From the NCBI GenBank assembly GCA_946902985.2, contig OX336388.2:1217842609-1217906608 (forward strand): 64,000 bases of DNA, in the 5' to 3' direction. The position numbers were made by a program, and so were the translations under genes. The stretch is from Meconema thalassinum (Eukaryota > Arthropoda > Insecta > Orthoptera > Tettigoniidae). This document shows, piece by piece, positions 22,590 through 32,569 of the stretch. Every line of letters begins with the position of its first letter. The stretch's first letter is position 1. A model generated the notes under the pieces. The model made no database searches, had not been told where the DNA came from, and worked only from the letters and a program-made list of their open reading frames with translations.

Positions 22590-23309
22590 AGTGGTAAGTG
22601 TATGTCTACAAGACAATGAATTCAGTTAGTAGCGTATCGGGCAAAAATCTCAACCATGAAACTAGGCTGATTGTGAAGGGTCATAGGAGAGGCAGAGCGG
22701 TGTTTCTCTATCCTAAAACGAGTGAAAACATTTTTACGAAACACAATGAAGGAAGGCCGACTGTGCACTTGCAATGTGTTCCACAGAAATGGAATTGTTG
22801 GAGTCACCGAACTTCAATGAGCTTGTTATGGACCTCTTTGCAGCGCTAAAGGAGAGGAGGGCAGACTTCACTTACAAACCTATGAATTAAGGTACCGGTA
22901 GGTCATGTGTTTATATAAAGTAATAGCAAGTAGCTTCACTGCTCTTAATATCTACAATTGTGTTTATTTATTTGTTTCCATTTATCCCTCAAGATCGGGT
23001 TTACTTTCGGACTATGTTTCAGATCAATTCCCTTACAGTTCTAGCTGGTAGGCACAGTGTTTTCTAAGTAAATTGTGATTGTTTGGTAGTGTACAACCGT
23101 GAAACAGACTCCTCTGATCGGGACAAATTAGAATGGGGAGTAGGTTAAATTAGAAACGGAATGCATTGCCTCTTCCTGAATGTTGAAACTAGGTAAGTAC
23201 ATTCATTTTAATTAGGAAAAAAAAAAGCTTCATAAAATAACATAATGGTGCCAATCCGTTTGTCAACAAGAAGTCTGTTCCGATCTCCCCCACCTTTCAC
23301 CGAGAAATT
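22590..23309. other. Unassigned hAT interior
   Basis: Short frames near 22598-22860 (for example ELVMDLFAALKERRADF) could be a decayed transposase exon, but I cannot match them to a domain. The rest is AT-rich. Confidence 0.35.
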
Positions 23310-24213
23310 AAAAATCCTGCAGCCGTGTATGTGGGTGTCGTATAATGCGTTATACCAGCATTTTGCCACTATGTGCTGAGCCTTTCCCAGCTCCAACACC
23401 ACGAGCCGTGGCTGCTATGAATGAACCCCCCCAGAAGGAAATCCTGCATACGCCACTGCTAGCACTGATCATTGTTTGTGATGCTTCCTTGAGACTTTCT
23501 GGAACATAATTATAAAGGAAGGGAAATATAGAAGACCTTATTCGTGGCAAAAGCTTAAAATGATATGAACAAAGTATTTAGGAAAACTGGCAGTTGTGGG
23601 AATAGATACCTTATTAGGACGCGATACCATGTTGTCCTTGTATCGTAAGCGGAAGAGGTACAGATTCCCAATTTATTATGCAGCGCTGGGAGCAGTTCGA
23701 AACCCCCTTCGGATATATATATATAGGCCTATTTTTTTTTTTTAATTTCCGGGTTCGTCTTTCTTGGTATTAAAACTTAGTAGTGTGTGTGATCTTTTAT
23801 AATTTCATTGTCATAAACATATTTTATATTCATATGGATGAAAGTACGTGTGAAACTCGGGAAACAAACCGCCATTGTAGAATGCGCAAGGCACAGTTGA
23901 ACTGTTTCCCGCCACTTTAAAGATGCTTTAGAGAGTTGGCCGCTGGCTTAAATGATTAGAAGTGGCCAGATTTGACCATTTAACGTAATTCCTCGTTAGT
24001 GGTAAGTTAACGAGCGTTTCTGTTTGGTGAAATGCTCGTGCAAATTTAAATAACCTTTAATGAAGAATTAAGAGATAATTGACGTTGGTGAAAATGGCCC
24101 TACGTTAAATCACTTTTATTGATGAATTAAGAGATAATTGACGTTGGTAAAAACGGCCCTAATTATGGGATTAGTTAGATACGATTCCAAAAACAGAAGT
24201 TCCAGATCAACCT

Positions 24214-24369
24214 GTGCGTGTGTTTAATCTACCTCCCGAAGTCAACAACGAAAGGCTCTCCCGCGTGTTTTCTACGTATGGAGTTGTCAAGGACATACGG
24301 AACGAGTGCTGGAATGAAGTATACGAATTTTCTGCTGTTAGTAATGGCATACGTATTATAGCAATTGAA
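24214..24369 (+). repeat. 156-bp direct repeat, unit 1
   Basis: It is identical to 25313-25468 except for one base seen by eye (GCTGTTAGT versus GCTGTAAGT). It carries the start of the ORF1 core. Confidence 0.95.
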
Positions 24370-25312
24370 TTCAAAATACAGTAATTATCTTCTTAGTTAA
24401 ATATCTTTCATGTTTAGAAGGTATTCATAATCTCATGGATTATTTCCAATTAATACTTTAAATCATATCATTTATTGGAGCGCATACTAGCATACGTCCA
24501 TCCAGATCAAAATCGCAAAACAATCTCTTCGCAGAAAAAAGACTGAAGAAACATATCTCGGATTGTTAGAATAAAAGATTCATGGAAAACAATCCACCAC
24601 ATTTACATGGCAATGAAAAGGATAAAATAAAGTCCAAGGACATAATACAGGCTTATATGAAGCCAACTACAGTGTGGTCAAGGGAAATGAATTACGAAAG
24701 AAAAAAATGTATAGGTTAAGAAACTTGAACCACACAAACAAAATGAAGTAACCATGAGACGAAAATCTCAGGACAACCAAAAACTAAACTTGAAAAGAAC
24801 CCAAATAACTTCAGAAAAACATGCTACAATTCCGAAGGTACCCTAGAAACCCAACTTACGAAACCGAAGAAGTCACATCTTAAACTCACAAAAACTTCGG
24901 TTCACATGCCGAAAAACAAGTAACTTTTTTCTGTTGGCAAATTGGTAAATTTAATATACAGTAATATCTTTAAAATCTTATCTCCCGCGACGGTAGAATT
25001 CAAGAGGGCTATTCTACCCCTTAGAACTTTTCCGGAGATTTTGCTACATCTTCACGGCTCGTCTTCCCAACACATAATAACAATTCCTTCCAAAGACGTA
25101 ACAATCAATCCAATATAAATTGAAGATCAACCAGCGTACGCCATGTTTTCGTGAACATCTGGTCAAAACAGAAGAAAGATGCAGAGCGTTACCGACAGTT
25201 CACGCTTGCGCCGCTAGGTTGAGCGGGAGGTAATACAGCACAGAAAGTCCGGGAAATTCAAATAAATATTGAGTCGTAAGCAAATTACGGCTCAGACTCT
25301 TTCACAAAACGT
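24370..25312. other. 943-bp insert between the 156-bp repeats
   Basis: It is AT-rich on the left and more GC-rich near 25000-25230. I see no clear TIRs, RT, tRNA-like boxes or long frame. It interrupts LINE ORF1 and could be an unidentified insert or part of a duplication. Confidence 0.5.
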
Positions 25313-25468
25313 GTGCGTGTGTTTAATCTACCTCCCGAAGTCAACAACGAAAGGCTCTCCCGCGTGTTTTCTACGTATGGAGTTGTCAAGGACATACGGA
25401 ACGAGTGCTGGAATGAAGTATACGAATTTTCTGCTGTAAGTAATGGCATACGTATTATAGCAATTGAA
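25313..25468 (+). repeat. 156-bp direct repeat, unit 2
   Basis: Second copy of 24214-24369. It continues into the rest of ORF1, whereas unit 1 joins the upstream ORF1 sequence. Confidence 0.95.
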
Positions 25469-25944
25469 CTCCAACACCCCATACCATCATATTTGACGGT
25501 CAATGATTATCTAGTTCTGTTAACATATGAAGGACAAACTAAGTACTGCTTTTATTGTAAAGAAACCTCCCACTCACAAATAGACAGTCCGAACAGAAGG
25601 AATCGCCCGGTACTTCATGTGAGACATCAAACCTACATCACGGTGCTGGGTGAGTCTGATGGGAGTAGTACGCTAAGCAACACTACGGACATGGAAACTT
25701 CAGTACTTTCCTCTGAATATCCAACCTTATCAGAGGCCCTTCATAACAGGTCCCATTCTACAAACACAGATATCATTGCAGAAGTATCTCAACCATCAGA
25801 TAAGGTAGCTGAAACATCCCTGACTACTTTACATAGCAATGAAGAGGGAACTGTGACGTCAAGATCGGACAGCACGGGGAAGGGACACACCAGCCAGCCA
25901 ACACAGCAGTCTGTGCAGCAGCCAGATACGATGGGAGATCAAAT

Positions 25945-26814
25945 ATAAATGGGATTTATTTTTTACATTTATTGCATCAATCAAAAAATATACACATATA
26001 GAGATCACTTTTCTACATAGTGTCCTGCCTTCGACACACATTTTCTCCATCGGATTGGTAAGTTTTTAATGCCATCCTGGTAGAAAGAAGATGGTCGTGT
26101 AAGGAGCCACTTGCGCACAAACTTTTCTCCACTTGCATCATCATCGAACCGCTGTCCTCCTAGGTCTTGCTTATGTGGTCCAAACATATGGTAGTTGCAA
26201 GGCGATAAATCCGGACTGTAGGGAGGGTGTTCCAAAGGTGTCCTATGAATTTCCTCCGGTTTTCCCCGCGTTAAAGCGGCAGTATGCGGCCTTGCATTGT
26301 CGTGGAGAAGAATGACAATTTTCTGAAATCGAGCTCATCTCGGATGATGGTTTGAACACTTCCGTAACTTATTCCTACGGCTAACACAATTTGCGAAATT
26401 TTTATTCGCCGATCTTCTTCAATAATGTCACGAATGGCAACAATGTTGTCTGCAATGATGCTTGTCCACGGTCTCCTTTCACGAGGTTCATTTTCCACTG
26501 TTTCTCTTCCTACCACAAATTTTTTAACCAACTCATACACTCGAGTCTGCGAAAGTGTTTCTTCCCCAAACTGTGCGCGGAACCGTCTCAAAATTTCGGA
26601 AGGTTTGGTGCCCTCTTTTACGAGAAATCTGATAATGATGCATTGCGCACAGACACGTGCACCTCTTGCTCACTCATAGCGTACAGAAGCAGCCCAGCTC
26701 CCTGCCGTGCGTGTACACTCAAACCCCTTCTTCAGGCACTCCCACCAACATTTTGGCAAAGCCCCGCCTTAGATTTATTGCTAACGGCGGCGGTACATTC
26801 AAATTCCCATTTAT
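25945..26814 (-). mobile_element. Internally deleted mariner in LINE ORF1
   Basis: The ends are inverted copies: AAATATAAATGGGA on the left and TCCCATTTATATTT on the right, with TA at the edges. Length is about 0.87 kb against about 1.3 kb for typical mariners. It interrupts ORF1 cleanly. Confidence 0.85.
26005..26591 (-). pseudogene. Mariner transposase with central deletion
   Basis: The N-terminal half has the paired helix-turn-helix region (RFRAQFGEETLSQTRVYELV; ISYGSVQTIIRDEL). It then jumps, through a deletion of roughly 120 residues, to ILLHDNARPHTAAL and HPPYSPDLSPCNYHMF. The C-terminus is FYQDGIKNLPIRWRKCV. The second and third catalytic Asp of the DD34D triad (HDNARPH, SPDL) remain. 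The first, expected in the deleted part, is gone. A frameshift near 26285 also separates the pieces. Such deletion derivatives move only with transposase supplied in trans. Confidence 0.88.
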
Positions 26815-27364
26815 ATTTGATCCGCCCTCGTACTATTAACGAACCTATCACTACTGACGTACCCAAAACCCAATTTAAGTCGTCGGAAGACATGGAATTT
26901 CAGGATGCCATACAAGAAGAACGAAAACACTCACAAGTAATAGACTTCCCGACAGTCTCAGTACATTCGAAGTACCCTCCAGCTAACGATACCATTCACT
27001 CCCAATTCCTTCACGCGCAAAGCACAGACATAGTTCAGGAAACCCTATCTACTACATCGGGGGCAGAGTTTACATCCACCTCTGATGCTGCAATCAGTGT
27101 AAGTAAAAAAAGTCACTGTCGTCAGTGGGAGTGCCCTACCTGCACAAACAGGAGCTAAACCCAAGGTCACAGATAAAGCCAACATTAAGGACACCCATGC
27201 TCTTCCCATAAAAACTGTCCACAAAAACACTGCTAGGGAAGAAGTTAAATCATATAACACACAAACATGAAGCGCATCACGTAGTCTCCTTAAATCACCG
27301 GAAGTGCACACCGGTAAAACATCACTCCAATGATCCCCTCAAATAATTTATCATAGTCGTTTAA

Positions 27365-28498
27365 ATGCACTCAAACATACTGATGCATGTCATCTTCATT
27401 CTTTTGTTCTTGCATACTAGTGTCTTGCGTTGTTTTGCCACATTAAATATCAATGGCATAATAAGTTTGACGACACGTTTTCTACTTCAAGATTTTCTCA
27501 GGACTTATGATATTGACATATTATTGCTTCAAGAAGTAAATGATCCAAAATTTGACTGGTTGAGTGGGTACGAATACAGAGCAAATGTTGGTCCATCTCT
27601 CCGAGGCACAGCTGTTATTTACAGATCAGGGTTAATTGTTTCGGAAGTGGAGTTACAGCTGAATGGCAGAATAATTGCTCTGCAATGTGAGGACACATTA
27701 ATTGTTAATGTCTACGCCCCTTCTGGATCACAAGGTCGTCTGGCAAGAGAACATTTATTTGAAGATGACATCAGATACTTTCTCCAGGGCCCTGTCAATA
27801 CTATCATATTAGCAGGCGATTTTAACTGTGTTTTAAACCCTCGTGATCAAACCGGCGCTTTCAACAACTGCCGCAGCCTCAAAAGTCTCGTAGACGGCTT
27901 TAACCTCCATGATGTGTGGGAATTTAAACGTGGAACCGACGTCCAATTTACTTTCTATCGTGCCGGATCAGCATCTAGAATAAACAGGGCATATGTAGCA
28001 CGAGGAATGAGAGATAGCCTGCATAGTTCCACAGTAGTGCCTGTATCTTTCAGTGACCATCACACACAGTATTTTCGATATTTAACTATGTCACAACCAC
28101 CTATATATATGGACACGGGTATTGGAAACTTAAACGCATCCCTCCTTCACGACCAAGGTGTGGGAAACACATTTGAAACCCTTTGGAGGAAGCTGTGCAG
28201 AAAAGGTCGCAATATCCATATCATATCACTTAGTGGATCGAGGTTGTAAAACCTGCTATAAACTAGTTTTTCCAGCAAATTTCCAAACAGCGTGCCTGGG
28301 AGAGGAGAAGTACATTAAACTTCTATTATGAGGTATTATATGAACTTCAGCAAAAGCAAGCAAATGGCGACGATGTCCTTGGCGAAATGAAAGGAGTATT
28401 CCATTTTAAATATTCAGGAAAATTATTTAAACGGTGCATGTATTCGAGCAAAGATTCCCTCAGTCATTGAAGAAGAACGTTCATCACTGTTCCATATC
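27365..28498 (+). pseudogene. LINE ORF2: APE-type endonuclease and RT linker
   Basis: From about 27417 the frame gives FATLNINGIISLTTRFLLQD, then DILLLQEV (catalytic Glu), GDFNCVLNPRD (Asp/Asn) and SFSDHH (Asp-His), the ordered active-site motifs of the APE endonuclease that nicks the target. The frame shifts after 28100. The linker to the RT follows in pieces (YYEVLYELQQKQANGDDVLG, then EEERSSLFHIL) and ends at the TTAA insertion. The ATG at 27365 gives an N-terminal hydrophobic stretch that is unlikely to be native. Confidence 0.8.
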
Positions 28499-28634
28499 TT
28501 AAGGCGACACTCCTGAGATAAACACATCTTTTTACCTAATGCATGGATTTTCACGAAACTTTGTGGGAATGTCACCCAAACAAAAGTAGAGACATCACAA
28601 ACATTTGTTTCATATACAAATTAATAGCTATTCC

Positions 28635-31600
28635 CCACGAACCTACTACGCTGTCGTAGCAGGCGGAGAGGTGATACTCCGACGTGGCGCGTCCCAGGTG
28701 GCGGATAGGGGGGTCCTCACCGGCATACCGGCGGACTTGAGTGAAATAAAATAGCTCTCGCGGACCAAACACAAACTTCACAATCTCATTAATCACCAAT
28801 CCATATCTCACCAATCACCCTTTCCAGATCACATCTGGAATTGTAAACCCTGGCCTCGGTCAGAACTGTTTCGATCGTCAAGATCAGACAATCAATCAAA
28901 CCTGAAGAGTCTTTTAACGAATAAATCCACCGGCTTGGACATGCAACATCGAAGATCCAAGCAAGGCACCATTCGGAATACGGTGGGGTGCCACGTAGAA
29001 GATCAAGGCGAGTCGGAGCGCCTGAAAGCCCAACAGAAGAAACTTAAATTCAACAAGAAAGGAAAGTTTTCATACTTTGCGACATTAAATATTAACTCAC
29101 TACTGAAACTTGGTAAGTTGAAACACTTAACAGATATAATGGATCAACATAAAATCTTAATAACAGCGCTTCAAGAACTTAGAAATACAGATCAGGATCC
29201 AATTGAATCTGCAGGATATCGTCTATATAAAGGACCGCCAGGTAAAAGGGTAATGAAGAATGTCCCGCAATTCGGAGTGGGATTTCTGGTTCATAATAGT
29301 ATAATAGACTCAATAGAGGACTTCTCCTCGAGCACGGCAAGGACAGCAACCTTAACAATTAAAGTTGAAAACAAAACCTACACCTTGATAAATGTACACG
29401 CACCAACAAATGATAAAAACAGAAAGGATAGAGAAGAAGTGGACAAATTTTGGGAGGAACTCGACCATATGATATCAAGCATCCCTGATGCACATGTTAA
29501 AATCTTGCTTGGGGATTTTAATGCAAAAATAGGACGAGAAAGGCGATACCGCCCAGTAGTAGGAAAATGGCCAGCTCATAAATTAACAAACAGGAATGGT
29601 CAAAGGTTAATTGAACTTTGTACAGACCATGGATTTATTTTGGAAACTACCAGATTTAAGAGGCGACCACACAAATTAATGACCTGGAAATGTCCTAACA
29701 TAAAATTGGGGGAATTCCAAATCGATCATGTTGCCATGGATAAAAATTATCATAAGGAAATTTATAATGTCAAAGTTCTCCGTGGAGTGGACATTGATTC
29801 AGATCATTACGTATCCAAAATAAAAATAAAGCTAACACCTAAGAGAAAGCGTAAGCCTGCCCAATCCAATAGGAAGAAAAATTATGACCCCACTTATTTA
29901 ATGAACAATAAAGTATACTTGGAGAGATCTAAAACACAACTAAGTGATGACTTAGAGGTGATAATTAATAAATTGAAATCAGTAGCTGAAGAACTTGCTC
30001 CCATTAAAAGGAGGAAGAAACATGCTTGGTGGAACGAGGAGTGCGATAAGGCAATTCAAATTAGGCACAAAGCATGGTTAAATGATCAACAAAGGAAAAC
30101 CGACGAATCCAGAACAGAACTAACTAATGCTAGAAGACAAGCAGCTAAAGAAATTCGAAGAATTGAAAGGAATCATCAGAATGAAATGCTCTGAACAATA
30201 GATGAATCATTCAAGCAACATAAAACAAGGGATTATTACAAGACGTTTAAACAGTATCAGTCTAAGTATACCCCACCTACACTTATGCTGAGAAATGAAA
30301 ATGGGAAAATGGCACATAACAACCAAGACAATGCAAATATCTTGGCTGTCTACTTCAAAAAATTACTCAACTGCGAAGACCCAAGAGAAAATCTGGAATT
30401 TGACCCCAAACCTAAAAACAAAACACCACTAGAAAAGGTTATTCCACCAACATATGAGGAAGTGATCAAAGCCGTTAACTTGCTCAAGAACTATAAAGCA
30501 GCAGGAGAAAATCAGTTGGTTGCAGAATTATGGAAGAATGCAAATGATCAAACTCTACGAAACCTACATAAACGTATTATTGACATATGGAACTCTGAAA
30601 AAATGCCAGAGGAATGGAACACTGCAATAATCCACCCCCTACACAAGAAAGGTGATAGGTCAGATCCCAATAATTATAGAGGAATATCCCTTGTTGATGT
30701 CACATATAAGATCTTTTCAAAAATTCTTCACTCAAGAATACAGGAACAACTGGACCAAGAACTTGTAGAGTACCAAGGCGGATTTCGGCCAGGCGGAAGT
30801 TGTCCAGATCAAATCATCAGTCTTAAGTGGATTATGAAGCATCACAGAGCTCGAAGTAAGAACCTAGTCATCACTTTTGTTGACTTCAAAAAAGCTTATG
30901 ACAGTATTCATCGGAAGTCATTACTAAATACTCTTCAAGAATTTGGTGTTCACAGGAAATTGATCAACCTTATTGGAATGACTCTCAAGAACACTAAAGC
31001 AAAAGTTAAATTTAGAGGAGAATTGTCAAAACCATTTACAATCACAACCGGCCTTCGGCAGGGGGATGGTCTCTCACCTATTTTGTTTAATTGTGTACTG
31101 GAGAAGGTCATGAGAGAATGGAGAAAGAAATGCCAACCAAACATCAAGATTGGTAGAAATATTAAACTAAACTGCCAGGCATTTGCAAACGATCTTGCAC
31201 TACTGGCAAATGATGTGGAAGAGGCTAAAGTCCAAATTGAACAACTGGAAAACATTGCAGCAAAAGTGGGATTACAAATTTCATTTGAAAAGACCGAGAT
31301 TATGCCAACCCTCGAGGTGGACACCCCCGTCCTTCAACTAAATGATGATAAACAAATTAAGGTTGTAAAAAAGTTCAAGTATCTTGGGGAAACTATAACT
31401 TGGAACCTAAATGAGAAAGCCGCAATAGAGTACAGAACAACAAAACTGAGACAAGCACAACGAGTCACATGGTCAACTTATAAGAAGAAATCTCTCTCGA
31501 TGAATGCCAAATTCAAACATTATGGTTCAGTAGTTAAACCTGAAGCAACTTATGCAAGTGAAACCCTGTTTAAGATGAATACCAAAGCAACAACAGATAA

Positions 31601-32124
31601 AATCCAAAAAATAGACAGAAGGATCATCAGGACAATTATCAATAAAAACATCAAGTAAATGGACAATGGAGACTGCTGCCTAATGAAATGGTCTATCGGG
31701 AAAATGAATCAATTGTGGATACAATGCGAAAAAGGAGACTTGCTTTTTTCAGCCACATAGTAAGACTACCAGACACCAGACTACTGAAACAATTATTCAA
31801 TTTCTTTTGGAAAAGTAAAACCAAGAACAACTGGTTCGTTGAGGTCCAGAATGATTTAGACGAGCTAAATATTACAATGAAACAAATTGCAGAGAGAAAA
31901 GAGAAGAGGATTCTGAGAAGTAGGGATACAAGATTGAAATTAAAAACAGTCAAACGAAAACAGTACACCATTACAAATGAAGAGAGGGCGGCCAGGTCAG
32001 AGAGATTAAAGAAGCTCTGGGAGAATAGGAAGTTGAGAAGCCATTACAACTCTAATATTGTAAAGACTGTAGTGTATATGGATTGATTTAAGTGCTCCAA
32101 TGTGGGCGTAAACTATGTAAATAA
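28635..32124 (+). mobile_element. Near-full-length RTE-like LINE
   Basis: A 13-bp direct repeat TAATAGYTATTCC (28622-28634 and 32125-32137, one mismatch) flanks it. A ~300-bp 5' UTR (CGGATAGGGGGGTCCTCACC, GGCATACCGGCGGACTTGAG) precedes the ORF. It is inserted in repeat unit 1 of the TTAA element. Confidence 0.88.
28935..32086 (+). pseudogene. RTE-like LINE ORF: endonuclease and reverse transcriptase
   Basis: The ATG at 28935 opens an APE endonuclease: ATLNINSL (49-56), ALQELR (78-83), LINVHAPTND, LLGDFNAKIG (191-200), IDHVAMD and DSDHYV (288-293). One in-frame TGA at 30192-30194 separates it from the RT, which stays in the same frame. The RT has NNYRGISLVDVTYKIF, motif A FVDFKKAYDSI, motif B GLRQGDGLSPILF and, at motif C (about 31182-31193), FAND instead of FADD, losing a catalytic Asp. 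A TAA near 31656 and a frameshift precede the C-terminal tail (LAFFSHIVRLPDTRLLKQ; ends 32086). It is close to intact but not active. Confidence 0.9.
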
Positions 32125-32569
32125 TAATAGTTATTCCAAAATATTTATTTTATTTTATTTATTTGGAATTTTTAATTCCATTTTTTTCATAAATTTCAAA
32201 TGACATGTTAATGGAAATTTGGAATTAAGTAGATAATACTTCTTTAAAAAACACTATGTATCGATTTTTCTGTAAATCTACTATATAAAGCTCAAATACC
32301 ACTCACTCATTCATTCATCACGAAATCTCTGAAACCACCGAACGGATTGGAATGAAATTTGGAATCCAGCTTCCTCAAGGGCCGCAAACGCCCACTAAGA
32401 AAGGATTTTTGGATATTCAGGTTCTAAAGGGGTGTTAAGGGGGTAGACCTGCATTTCATTGTATAGCAATATTTCCCGATTGGTTTCATTGGGGGATGTG
32501 ATACTCGGCATATAAACTCAGCACAAAAAATAAGACACGTGTCTGAGGGTTTTTCGATGTGGTGTATAT

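Larger units (their letters stand above)
19318..23458 (+). mobile_element. hAT transposon inserted in copy C
   Basis: The termini CGGTGGTGTA (left) and TACGCCACTG (right, reverse complement CAGTGGCGTA) match hAT ends. They are flanked by the perfect 8-bp duplication CTAGCACT (19310-19317 and 23459-23466). The 4.1-kb body holds the transposase relic, a SINE fragment, an RT fragment and a smaller hAT-like insert. A run of 15 G near 19331 lies by the left end. Confidence 0.9.
19121..24100 (+). mobile_element. Non-autonomous DNA element, copy C (inside copy B)
   Basis: It starts GGGCCGTTTTCTCCAAC directly after TA (19119-19120) and ends GTTGGTGAAAATGGCCC at 24100, followed by TA (24101-24102). 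This gives a clear ~17-bp TIR and a TA target duplication. Its own sequence is 19121-19317 plus 23467-24100, about 830 bp. It is split by the hAT element. Confidence 0.85.
16097..24159 (+). mobile_element. Non-autonomous DNA element, copy B (outermost doll)
   Basis: The left end is a degraded ...CCGATTTCACCAACTCTTC. The right end GTTGGTAAAAACGGCCC stops at 24159 and is followed by TA. Its own sequence survives in three pieces: 16097-16294, 18826-19118 and 24103-24159. It is split by a minus-strand LINE and by copy C. Relative to copies A and C it also lacks internal sequence between GGTATTAAA and the last 60 bp. No transposase is encoded. Confidence 0.7.
24172..27340 (+). pseudogene. LINE ORF1 (nucleic-acid-binding, zinc-knuckle type)
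   Basis: The translation TIPKTEVPDQPVRVFNLPPE, with VNNERLSRVFSTYGVV and HPIPSYLTVNDYLVLLTYEG, matches the RRM-like ORF1 core of L1/Tx1-type LINEs. The knuckle CFYCKETSHSQIDSP has lost its final Cys. The frame breaks at 24369, where a 943-bp insert with a 156-bp repeat intervenes. It runs on 25313-25948, is interrupted by a mariner, and resumes at about 26824 (NEPITTDVPKTQFKSSEDM). A frameshift near 27110 precedes the last piece. The protein would bind element RNA; this copy is not functional. Confidence 0.75.
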
